From Dryas octopetala (Eukaryota; Streptophyta; Magnoliopsida; Rosales; Rosaceae): a stretch of 64,000 nt of DNA. The notes under the pieces were generated by a model. The model was not told where the DNA came from. It ran no database searches and was given only the letters and a program-made list of their open reading frames with translations. Of the stretch, positions 1 through 8,933 are shown piece by piece; the first letter of the stretch is position 1, and every line of letters starts with the position of its first letter. The position numbers were made by a program, and so were the translations under genes. Location of the stretch: NCBI GenBank assembly GCA_963921425.1, contig OY992837.1, positions 20,290,630 through 20,354,629 of the forward strand, in the 5' to 3' direction.

Positions 1-1800
1 CTAACAGAGCATGTAGGAAATTTGAAAAATTTAACCGAACTTTATCTTTCTGGTAATTCAATATCAGGTCCCATTCCAGTTTCCCTAGGAAATCTGTCAT
101 GCTTAGAAAGAATTCATCTTTCTAACAATCAGTTTAGTGGAACTCTTCCAGAAACTATTGGTCAACTGGAAATGTTGTCGTATTTGGATATTTCTCATAA
201 TTCATTAGAAGGTGTAGTGTCTGAAGTTCATTTTAATAATCTTACAAGATTGGAGTCCTTGATTGCAAATGGAAACTCATTGACCCTGAAAACTAGTGGA
301 GATTGGCTTCCTCCTTTTCCACTTAGCCAGTTACTTTTAGATAATTGGCATTTGGGGCATGAATTTCCTACCTGGCTTCGGAGACAAACAAAATTAGAGA
401 TATTAAGTTTATCCAGTACAGGAATTTCAGATACCATTCCGACTTGGCTATGGAACGTACCTTTCTATTATCTGAATCTCTCACACAATCAATTGTATGG
501 GGAGATTCAAAATAAAATAGTTGCTCGAACGATTGATCTAAGCTCTAACCAGTTCAACGGTTCCTTACCTCTCGTTTCCTCTTCAGTAGAATTCCTAGAC
601 CTTTCCAAATCATCATTTTCTGGATCAGTGTTCCACTTCTTTTGTGATCAGATGGATGGACCAAAACGATTACAACTCCTCCGTCTTGGACACAATCTTC
701 TCTCTGGAAAAATTCCTGATTGTTGGATGAATTGGCCAATTTTGGGAGCCGTAAATTTAGAAAACAATAGCTTCACTGGGAATATTCCAAGCTCCATGGG
801 ATATTTGCAATTCCTTGAATCATTGCACTTGCGCAATAATCACCTATCTGGACTATTACCACTATCCCTGCAGAACTGTACCCAATTGTCTGTTCTTGAG
901 CTTGGTGGAAATGAACTTGTCGGAAACTTACCAACATGGATAGGGAAAAGCCTTTCAATTTTGATGGTTCTTGACTTTCGTTCAAATAAGCTTCAAGGTG
1001 ACATTCCTTACGAACTCTGTGATCTCGGTTCTCTCCAAATCTTGGACCTTGCATATAACAATCTGTCAGGAATAATTCCAAAGTGCTTCCACAATTTCAG
1101 TGCCATGGCCACCTTGTCAAAATCCAACGATCCCATTTATTATTTTGTGAACGGTTCTTTTGAGAACCGTTACATGGAGAATGCGATCTTAGTGACAAAA
1201 GGCAGAGAAGTGGAGTATGACAAAACGCTGTATTTAGTTACAAGCATTGATCTTTCAAACAACATCATAATTGGGGAGATCCCTGAGGAACTGGCTAGCC
1301 TCATTGGCTTGCAAACTTTGAATTTATCAAATAATCTTTTGGCTGGAAGAATCCCTTCAAACATCAGTAACATGAGAAGTTTAGAATCCCTTGATTTGTC
1401 GATGAACCAACTTTCTGGTGAAATTCCTCAAAGCTTGGCGAGTTTGACATTTCTCAGTCACTTGAACTTGTCCTACAACAATTTGAAGGGTCACATTCCA
1501 AAAAGCACTCAGATTCAAAGCTTTGATCAGTTTAGTTTTATTGGCAATGAGCTTTGCGGACCTCCACTGAACCAGAATTGCAGTGCAAATAGGGTGATAC
1601 CACCAACAATTGGGGAACACAGAGGATATCATTTACTTGAAGACAAGTGGTTCTACCTCAGCTTGGGACTTGGATTCGCGTTCGGGTTTTGGAGTATACT
1701 TGGTTCGCTGCTAGTAAACATGCCATGGAGCGTTGGTCTTTCACGAATCCTTAATAACATAGTACGTAAACTTTATGGTGTAATTGTTGAATATATTTAG
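1..1800 (+). CDS. LRR receptor-like protein RLP-A, 3' part (5' end outside window)
   Basis: A cell-surface receptor-like protein of the plant extracellular-LRR class, which senses microbial or endogenous ligands and signals through partner kinases. The frame is open from base 1 to a TAG at 1798-1800 (599 codons seen), so the start lies to the left of the window. It shows plant-type LRRs (LxxLxLxxNxLxGxIP), an island with the [13 protein letters not shown] motif at about 1190-1235, four final LRRs, a C-terminal cap with CGPPLNQNC, one membrane segment (about 1648-1720) and a short basic tail without a kinase domain. Base 1 aligns with 20346, and the protein is nearly identical to RLP-B. Differences include a two-residue deletion in one LRR (WNVPFYYLN) and one residue lost near the island. 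Function by family; whether it is expressed is unknown. Confidence 0.9.
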   Translation, partial: LTEHVGNLKNLTELYLSGNSISGPIPVSLGNLSCLERIHLSNNQFSGTLPETIGQLEMLSYLDISHNSLEGVVSEVHFNNLTRLESLIANGNSLTLKTSGDWLPPFPLSQLLLDNWHLGHEFPTWLRRQTKLEILSLSSTGISDTIPTWLWNVPFYYLNLSHNQLYGEIQNKIVARTIDLSSNQFNGSLPLVSSSVEFLDLSKSSFSGSVFHFFCDQMDGPKRLQLLRLGHNLLSGKIPDCWMNWPILGAVNLENNSFTGNIPSSMGYLQFLESLHLRNNHLSGLLPLSLQNCTQLSVLELGGNELVGNLPTWIGKSLSILMVLDFRSNKLQGDIPYELCDLGSLQILDLAYNNLSGIIPKCFHNFSAMATLSKSNDPIYYFVNGSFENRYMENAILVTKGREVEYDKTLYLVTSIDLSNNIIIGEIPEELASLIGLQTLNLSNNLLAGRIPSNISNMRSLESLDLSMNQLSGEIPQSLASLTFLSHLNLSYNNLKGHIPKSTQIQSFDQFSFIGNELCGPPLNQNCSANRVIPPTIGEHRGYHLLEDKWFYLSLGLGFAFGFWSILGSLLVNMPWSVGLSRILNNIVRKLYGVIVEYI

Positions 1801-2583
1801 CTAGTTTTTGTGCTTCTGCATATAGAGTGAGCTTGTTGTGTTTGGGCTTGTTAAAAGGAAATGTGCATTGTATTTTATTGTACCAAGGTTACCCTTTTGT
1901 TGTCATGTTTTTAGTGTGTTAAAAGAAATAATATTTGGAAAATAAAGCTTTTTCACACTTTTTTCGGTCCCTTATGAAATTGCAAGATTTGCCCCTGAAA
2001 TAACTTCAAGTCTCACTTTACTAATTTATGAAATTGTAAAATTTACTAATTTATAAATAGGTAACTCTTCATAGTGACAGGAAAGATCAAGACATGCATT
2101 AATATAACTCTTCATAGTGAGATTTCAAGATTCAAAGTGAGATTTCTGTAAAATGATAAAAGCATCTCAGTATGTTATTATTGCTATGCTTGAGCAGATC
2201 ACAAAATCCTTTAAGCTGAATTCGCATGAGCGGAAGAAAGTTTTTCATGGCCTGAGAAGAAATGATAAAATTTCTACATTGATAACATGCTAATGATATG
2301 ATTGGGAAAATTTGGTTTTATTCCACCATACTCCCAAGTATGTTTTCACATTTGGCAAGAGAATCCAGCATTTTCCATTTGGCAAGAGAATCCAGACAAC
2401 AAGCGAATACAATATTATTCTCTAACCATCCAATTCAAGACTAGATACTATAAAAATTGTACAAAGCACAAATTTGTGTCCAAACTGATACCTAAGCTTG
2501 ACATCCCAAATCTAACAACTTTCACTAAGGGTTGTGCGCCACCCATCCAAGGGTGTTAAGCAAATTGGGTAAAACTCTCAGGT
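1801..2583. other. RLP-A 3' UTR and intergenic spacer
   Basis: No gene seen. This is the 3' flank of RLP-A and aligns almost base for base with 22155-22958 behind RLP-B, so it belongs to the segmental duplication. An AATAAA-like sequence near 1940 could serve polyadenylation. A short repeat of 'catttggcaagagaatccag' near 2350-2396 is found once in the other copy. Confidence 0.6.
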
Positions 2584-4257
2584 CTATTTCAACGGAGCGA
2601 AAGCTAGCTTTTCAAAATCTGTCCGGGCGCTCTGAATGCCTTTATTGATATCATCCACAAGCAACTGCAACCTTGATTGATGCATGCTTCTCCTGTAACT
2701 CAATTACTTTCTTAGCAATACAATCAGCCTCTTCTACAAATTTTGTTTTCTCATGAGTATGCTTCGCTATCTTACATTCAGCATCTTTTGACTCGCCCTG
2801 AAACCGTCCTTTCCTATCTTTAATAGACAACAATTCATTCACATGCCCACGTAGAAGGGTAACATTGAATCCATACTTTTCCAAGTCTAGAAGATTCTCC
2901 AAAATGCTATCAAAAACATTTCTTGGGTCATCAAAATGCAGCGTGGATACCTTCTCCACCAAACTAGAGAATGTTACCATATTGCCAATAGCAAATCCCT
3001 CCCGATATTCCTCTTTACATTTTCCCAAAGGACGAAAATCTAGCTTTTGTGGCATTATTCTGAAAACTTCTAAAGATTCAATTGTTTTCCAAACTGGTGA
3101 GCACTTCACAAAAGGCATACTTTGATTCTCATCACGCACACATTCACTGGCTGCATCAATTGCAGGAGATTCCCTAGCAAGTTCAACTTGGTCTTTTGTA
3201 TCGCTATTTTGGTCAACGGTCCTATCAGGGTATGTCCCTATTAAAGAAAACAGATATAGTCAAATTCTATCTAGAACAGAAAAATAAATAATATATAAAG
3301 TAGCTTACTTGATTCACCCACGCTTGCCGGACACTGCACCCCTCCAAACCTGTAGGATCAATCCCTTTGACCACACGCACAGCAACTTCATGAAGTGTCT
3401 GATCATTTATGACATTTTCCTCAGCAACATTTCCTCATCCATTTTGCTCCTTAACTACAATTCACAAAGCATGGTAATCTATATGAAAACTCATTTGTCA
3501 AAATAACAATTTCTGTTTTTTGGATAAGTTGGCTGATGTACAAATTTGCTGAAAATTTCAATTTGGTCCTCTCGTTCAATTTGAATAATGTTAACCAACC
3601 TTATACACCGCTTGTGCACAGTAGTAGAAGGAGGATATGCTGGGTTCAACTCATAATAGAGTAGGCAGTTCAAAATCACACCTTGTAGAGTGCGTGCGGT
3701 TGGTATTTCTATCACGTTTAAAAAAACAGAAGCCAAAAACCCTTATATATTTCAACACACCAATGTTCCCTCCATCCACCACCACAACTTGACTGGATGG
3801 AAAAAAGCATGCACATGCCTCCCAATATGATCTCAAGTTCACATGGGATCACTTTTGCACCTAAATCATCCTTCCTCTAATTGATAAATACAGGATTAAA
3901 CGTATATTGTTCAAATTGTAACTATTGGAACCAAATTGAAAATTTTAAAAAGTACATGCATGGTTGACTATCTGTATCAGTGACCCCAAATTTTCCACTC
4001 AAATTTTTTTTCTGGCCCCAGTCCCACACCCACTTGATTTAACATGTTGTGTTGTGATAAGATAAAACTCACCCTGTATTTAATGTGTTCGGTTCTTTTC
4101 ACTTGCTCTCCACGAAGCTTTAATCTAGTCACGGACATTTCCAGACATTGATTGGAGTCTTTGGAATAATAAATTGTTCAATTAGCGATAGTGAATGTGG
4201 ATTTCTCTTGAAAATATGAGATCAGATACTTGTGAAGAATTGAATTGTATGCACTAA

Positions 4258-4405
4258 CCTTTGTGGACCTCCACTAAAAGAGAATTGTAGTACAAATGGG
4301 GTGATACCACCAACGTACAGTTGAACAACATATAGAGGAAATGGTTTTTCACTCTTACTAAACAATACTACAGAGCATTTATGGTGTAATTGTTGAATGT
4401 TTACG
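4258..4405 (+). pseudogene. RLP C-terminal remnant
   Basis: The sequence reads like the RLP C-terminal cap: 'ctttgtggacctccactaaa' gives LCGPPLKENC followed by a stretch like NGVIPPT. It then loses the frame and ends with 'tatggtgtaattgttgaatg', which matches the last codons of RLP-A and RLP-B. The membrane segment between them is mostly deleted. It comes from an RLP copy more diverged than A and B. Confidence 0.75.
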
Positions 4406-4654
4406 TTAATTACATCACAACTTGATTGCTTTGGTTGGTAGTTCTATGACCTATTTTACTTCTACCGATTTTAACTGATCCTTTAAAGTAACTTTAAAAA
4501 ACAACTGATCCTTTAAATTACAAATGGTTAACGGCAGATACAGTAAAATAGCTAGCTTGCCCATAACTTCACTGACAAAAACAGGGGAGGGAAGATAAAC
4601 CGTCAAATTTCGAAGCATGGAATTTGTCCCTACTTTCTATCTATACGACCATTT

Positions 4655-5010
4655 TCAGAAAGGGAAAGAACAAGAAACTGAAGGACTAAATTAACAAGAA
4701 TTTAGAGAAGTTAGGGAAGCTTGCTCCACAAATCGATAGACAAGAGGCAGAGGGTGCTGTGTCTGCTAACGAAAAATCAAAGCATGGCTTAGATACAGAA
4801 TTGTCTGTGATGAAGCTCCATCATAACATGGTGGGCATGGATAAGGAGATCCCATCTCCCAAAGGTTGTGCTTCTCAATTGTTGGGTTCCAAACCTTCAT
4901 CACTTCAAGAACTTGCCCTTCTAATTTGTTTGAATTATGCATCTAGGACCATATTTTTAGACTACATTAGCGAACCACATATGTGATAAGTGTTGTGCCG
5001 ATTACCAACT
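4655..5010 (+). pseudogene. LIL3: LIL3 pseudogene fragment (deleted copy)
   Basis: A shorter relative of the LIL3 pseudogene at 13560-14525. It keeps the stretch around TELSVMK (4797-4815) and then jumps straight to the sequence for VGMDKEI...SP (about 4820-4865), so the middle, including the intron, is deleted. The downstream words 'gaattatgcatctaggaccatatttttagactac' (in two parts) also match 14127-14164. It has no open frame of use. Confidence 0.7.
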
Positions 5011-6055
5011 AGTCAATGGCGTAACAAGTGGTTTGATAATGTGGACTAAAAATGTAGTCATCTAGCATTACTCTGCATTATATATCATCTCAATTCTAAA
5101 TCATTTACTGCACGAATTATCTTATAGGTCGAGCGGCAATGGTTAGGTTCTTCAGGCAATGATTCAGAGAGTGCGTGCAGTTGGTATTAAATAGAATTTT
5201 CACTTCTTCTGTAAAATAGTTTTTTTACTTTTAGTTTGTGATTTGACTCATCAATCAAGTTGTGTCACTCCCAACAGTCAACACCAATCTACTTTGCTTA
5301 CAAGAAGTGACATTGCCAATCACTCCTCAAACCATCCAATTGAATTTACCAAAATAAGTTCCATTTTTTTTTTCTTAGAGAACAGAAAAATTCTAGTTCT
5401 CTATGGCAGAATCCACCAAGCAGGTTGAATTTTAATTGATCCAATACCATCCTATGAGTTTTATGGGGTCATTTTTGAGTACATTCCAACATGCTCTTTT
5501 CTTGTACTGGATCATTTGTATTCTTCTTCTGATCTCTCATTAGCTTCAGTAAATCTTCATTAGGAAGCTGACAAGGATTTTCAGCCGGTGAACCGTCCTT
5601 TCCCTTAGCTATTGACCCTAAGGTGAGAAGCACTTCAGCTTCGTTACTTATACCCTCCCTTTGAACAATTTTTCCAGCAGAATCAACACTTGCATAGCCT
5701 TCCTTACCTGCACATCATCAAAAACCAATTTTCTTTTGTATAAGAAACCTAACCAATGCAGGTCTATTGATGAGCATATAATTTTCATTTGGCAAGAGAC
5801 AGTGCACATATATACCTGCTTCTTGGGTCAGTCGGATTCCAACTTGAGACTTTGTACGTCTTCCTTTACTTTTGATAGGATGTATCCATTGACTATCTAC
5901 CTCACCATCTCTCTGTTGCTTAGTTTTCTACAATGATGAAAATGCTGATCAGGAACAATGGGTCACAGAAAAACAAAACCAAAGAAGTAGTGACTTGATC
6001 CTCATTGCCCATCAAGAAAGGGGAAATAGAACAACACACCATGGCATGCAGTTTA

Positions 6056-6639
6056 TTATATTTATGAGTCCGTGAATTATAAGGTACTAACAAAGCAAAA
6101 CATTAACTAAAAACACTCAATCCATTTCTATTAACTTGCGGACACTTTCCTCCAACCCAAAACATAACATGTGGACACCTTCCAAAAGACTAGCATCAAT
6201 GCATCACAACCAAAACAACTACACAAAACAGCCCAAAACCGATCTCCTTCTTTTCTTGGCCAAATCAATCTCTTTCTTCAACTTTACCAAACTGACAACT
6301 GTTTATCTTCACTCTCAAGCATCCTTCTGCAACTGCTACAGCAACAACCAAAAAAAGGGGTTCAATCTCTACAGTTTCATCTATAGTAACTGCAACTGCA
6401 AGTTTGCAACTCTAATAAACTGCAGTTTCACTTGCAACTAGTAACTGCAGCTGCAAGTCTGCAATTATTAAACTGCAGTTTCACTTGCCGTTAGTAACTA
6501 CAACTGCAAGTCTGCAAGTCTGCAACTCCAATAAACTGCAGTTTCAGTTCATTTGTAGTTCCAAAAATTGCAATTTCACATTTTCAGTTGCAGTTTTAGA
6601 AACTAAACTTAAAAAAAAAAAAAAAAAATCAAGAATTTG
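6056..6639. repeat. Spacer with an AACTGCAACTGCAAG tandem repeat
   Basis: No gene seen. From about 6385 to 6565 the words 'aactgcaactgcaagt', 'ctgcaactc.aataaactgcagtttca' and 'agtaactgcagctgcaagtc' recur three or four times, making an imperfect tandem array of about 65-80 bp units rich in CTGCA. An A-run of about 18 follows at 6611. Confidence 0.6.
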
Positions 6640-6669
6640 CTACTGATAAGAAATTAAGAACAAGCTGTG

Positions 6670-6960
6670 ATCATGCCCAATCCTCCATCCAACTGCAAAT
6701 CCCTTGCCCATAAGCTCTCGGAGGTGGAGAGCCAAGGCAACTAGGTTCGGGCTCTCAAAACCGTCTGCGCGGTCAACTCGGAAATTGACGCCGCCATTGA
6801 GGCCTTGAATGCGCAAAAGCTCCAGAATGCTTTGATCAAGCTCGGGAAGCACGTCGACGTGGACAGGCCAAAGGAGAAGCCGAAGTGGTCGGAGAAGATC
6901 CAGAAGGCTTTGATCGGAGCAGATCCATTACTTCCTGGTCGACTCTGAGATTTTCAAGGC
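6670..6960 (+). pseudogene. WHEP-domain fragment, possibly glycyl-tRNA synthetase
   Basis: A frame from an ATG at 6673 reads SLAHKLSEVESQGN, a TAG stop, then VRALKTVCAVNSEIDAAIEA and LNAQKLQNALIKLGKH before it ends at a TGA near 6949. The pattern SQGNxVRALK...EIDAAIEALNxxKL is that of the WHEP domain at the N terminus of plant glycyl-tRNA synthetase. The part after residue 60 (DRPKEKPKWSEKIQKALIG) does not fit what I recall of that enzyme. The in-frame stop and the lack of any synthetase core make it a dead fragment. The GC content is well above the surroundings. Identification is tentative. Confidence 0.4.
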
Positions 6961-7415
6961 CGTTGACGGCAGCACTGCTCGTGGTGGTGGTGTTCGTCCC
7001 GGAGTTGCTTGCTCTATAAAGAAGAAGAATAAGAAGATGAGGAAGAGGAAAGAGAAAAGAGACATAGCGGGGGGAGAAAAAGAAGAGGAAAGTGATGAGA
7101 GAAGAAAGAGAGAGACAAAAAAGAAATAAAATCGCAATTGACCAGATTTCAAAATAAGCCAGCTAGCTGCAACTTACCTTGTTGTTAAATAAAATTAAAC
7201 ACCCACCAGGCAAGCAGCCCACTCAGCTGGAGTCAACGGAATGACATGCAGTCAAACTAACCTGACTGTTAATAAAACTAACCTGATTGTTATATATTAA
7301 TAATTATGGTATTAGAAGTTAAAAATCATAACAAAGATGTAGTATAGAGTAATTCTTTCTTATATATATAGCACCCCACTACTCTGATTTGCGAACTTAA
7401 TTTCCCCAATGTGAG

Positions 7416-7526
7416 GCCAAGCAGGTTCTTGAGAGGCTTTACAAGAAGTGGGAGAACAGGATGAGAACAAAAACAGAAAATGAAGTTCTCACCTCTGGAT
7501 CTTCGGAAACTGTGGATTCTACTTGA
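7416..7526 (+). pseudogene. Possible isolated terminal exon of an unknown gene
   Basis: After an AG acceptor (7414-7415) an open frame reads AKQVLERLYKKWENRMRTKT, then ENEVLTSGSSETVDST and a TGA at 7524-7526. The sequence behind it looks like an ordinary plant 3' UTR. The charged heptad-like pattern suggests the end of a coiled coil. I do not recognise the family, and no upstream exon was found between 6960 and 7400, so this is probably a captured or left-over last exon. Confidence 0.3.
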
Positions 7527-7599
7527 GTAGCAAAGGTGCAATGAGAACTGGTCTAGATTCTTTATCATATTAAGTTAAGCATTTTTGCATCTCCCAGCA

Positions 7600-8190
7600 G
7601 CTCAGTTGTCCCAGTAGTTGGGGAAAAGGCTTGTGTGTACCATCTTCTTGAGTATTAGTTTTCCATAGTCTAATTTTGTATCGTATCCACTATTTTTATT
7701 TGATCTTGGATGTGCTCTCGCTGGTATTCAAAGATTTATTAGTAGTTTAAACATTTGATAAAAAGAGCTATTAGTATTATTGGCCAAAAAAAATGTAATT
7801 GTTTGTTTATTTTTGGTATATGAATTAGTAAATTAACAAAAAAAAAAAAAAAGCTCGATTACAAAAATCTCCCATGAACTATGGGGACTATTTCAAACGG
7901 GCACAAAATATTTCAAGTACGTTCACCAATTAATAGAAGGCTTATTTGCTAATTTGCCTCCTGAAACTAACTTTTTTTCTCACTTTGCTTCCTTAAAGTT
8001 AATTCTTCTCACTTTGCTTCTCGAAATTTACAAATGACTCATTTAGTCAACTCCATCCATTAGTCCGTTAAAAAAGTTGACGTTGCGCCTATGTGGATGG
8101 CCATTTTGGTAATTTACTAGACTAAAGAGGTGAGTGGGATTGACAACTCGCCAAATGGGCACACGTCAGAAAGAAGAAAAAAAATGGTAA
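7600..8190. other. AT-rich spacer and unclassified repeat-like sequence
   Basis: No gene seen. 7600-7850 is AT-rich and ends in an A-run. 7858-8190 has phrases typical of TIR-element ends ('tttgcctcctgaaactaac', 'ctcactttgcttcct' repeated), but no matching inverted partner was found. It ends abruptly at the 5' break of the copia element. Confidence 0.4.
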
Positions 8191-8194
8191 TTTA

Positions 8195-8737
8195 ATGAGA
8201 AATGATCAAGCCCGACCTGTCGGTACTAAAGCAGCACCATTGCCTGAAGCAAATGCTGTTGCTCATCGCAACTCAAACCGCGATAGAGGATACCGAGGTC
8301 ATGGAAAGGGCACGAAGTCCGACCGCCCGAGAAATGGAAGGAAAGGTTCTCAGAGGAATGGCCCGTATGATCGAGGCCAACGCGGCCAAGGCCCACGCGG
8401 TCATGGCCCACGAAACCCGAATTCTAGTGGCCAAGGCCCACGTGGTAGGAACCGCGGTCCCTCGGCCCCAAGAACTCGAGATGAGAGGAACACTGGTCCG
8501 GCCCGTCGCCACCAGAATCAGAACCAAAATCAGAATCAGAATCAGAATAATCTATGTTACCGATGTGGAGGAACTGATCACTGGTCTCGCACCTGCCGTG
8601 CATCAGCGCAAGCTGTAAATGAGTATCACGCCAGTCGCGGAACTCGAGAGACCAATCTCGTTGAGGGATCATTTCCTATGGATACCACCTTAGAGGTCAC
8701 TGATTTCCAGGCTGCTACTGGACACTTCGAGGATTAG
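8195..8737 (+). CDS. copia gag, C-terminal part with zinc knuckle
   Basis: Nucleocapsid part of the retrotransposon Gag, which packages element RNA. The frame (180 codons from an internal ATG) carries a basic R/G/Q-rich stretch with a QN repeat (residues about 109-116) and one CX2CX4HX4C zinc knuckle, CYRCGGTDHWSRTC (about 118-131). It stops at TAG 8735-8737. By comparison with element 2, about the first 125 or more residues of Gag are lost by the 5' truncation, and the ATG here is not the natural start. Confidence 0.85.
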   Translation: MRNDQARPVGTKAAPLPEANAVAHRNSNRDRGYRGHGKGTKSDRPRNGRKGSQRNGPYDRGQRGQGPRGHGPRNPNSSGQGPRGRNRGPSAPRTRDERNTGPARRHQNQNQNQNQNQNNLCYRCGGTDHWSRTCRASAQAVNEYHASRGTRETNLVEGSFPMDTTLEVTDFQAATGHFED

Positions 8738-8933
8738 AAACTCGATGACATGGATATGATCGGCGCTTGTGCCGTATTTATTTTCTGAATAATGTTTTTC
8801 TTATTTGGATTATTTTGGTGATTTATGACTTGGATTATTTATTTTTGGAAAATTTGGTTATGCTCGAATATTATTTAATTCAATTAAGTTATTTTCATAC
8901 ATGTGATCCATTGAATTAAATTTATGAATAGGC
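8738..8933 (+). other. AT-rich gag-pol spacer of copia element 1
   Basis: A 196-nt stretch lies between the gag stop and the pol ATG; it has stops in all useful frames and ends 'gaatag' two bases before the pol ATG. Element 2 has a spacer of about 190 nt in the same place. It may be an intron-like segment or mark a separately started pol ORF. See findings. Confidence 0.6.

Larger units (their letters stand above)
3954..5187. other. Chimeric patch inside the DUF724 pseudogene
   Basis: Homology to copy B stops at 3954 (24914 in copy B) and resumes at about 5187 (25495). Between them lie RLP promoter sequence (3958-4165, like 18955-19100), an RLP 3' coding remnant (4258-4405) and a deleted LIL3 fragment (about 4480-5010). 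The junction word 'gtgcgtgcagttggtatt' at about 5168 also occurs at about 3690 and 24657, which suggests rearrangement through short repeats. The patch replaces exon 6 of the DUF724 gene. Confidence 0.75.
2584..5927 (-). pseudogene. Agenet/DUF724 gene, truncated duplicate (exons 4-9 only)
   Basis: A broken copy of the gene at 22959-29039. Recognisable parts on the minus strand are the exon 4 equivalent (about 5816-5927), exon 5 (about 5490-5710, its donor altered), exon 7 (about 3346-3456), part of exon 8 (about 3313-3345) and exon 9 (2584-3235). Exon 6 is missing: a patch of RLP and LIL3 sequence lies there instead. Exons 8 and 7 are fused by a deletion. Exon 9 lacks 35 bp near 2667 compared with the intact copy, which shifts the frame. 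Exons 1-3, which encode the Agenet domains, lie beyond the duplication end. The DUF724 region is still readable as PFVKCSPVWKTIESLEVF. No functional product is expected. Confidence 0.88.
1..6055 (+). repeat. Segmental direct duplication, copy A (RLP 3' end + DUF724 3' half)
   Basis: This stretch aligns collinearly with 20346-26369 in the same orientation. Homology starts at the window edge inside the RLP coding region and stops near 6055, where 'gcagtttattatatttatg' departs from 'gcagtttactatggatc'. The main differences are a 35-bp deletion in the last DUF724 exon, a roughly 550-bp deletion joining two exons near 3340, and replacement of the 24914-25494 equivalent by a 1.2-kb patch at 3954-5187. 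Copy B has the complete DUF724 gene, so copy A is the derived, truncated one. Confidence 0.9.

Noticed and set aside
8273..8672. Overlapping minus-strand ORFs inside copia gag
   Set aside because: They are antisense shadows of the repetitive gag frame, with low-complexity composition and no start context or family motif.
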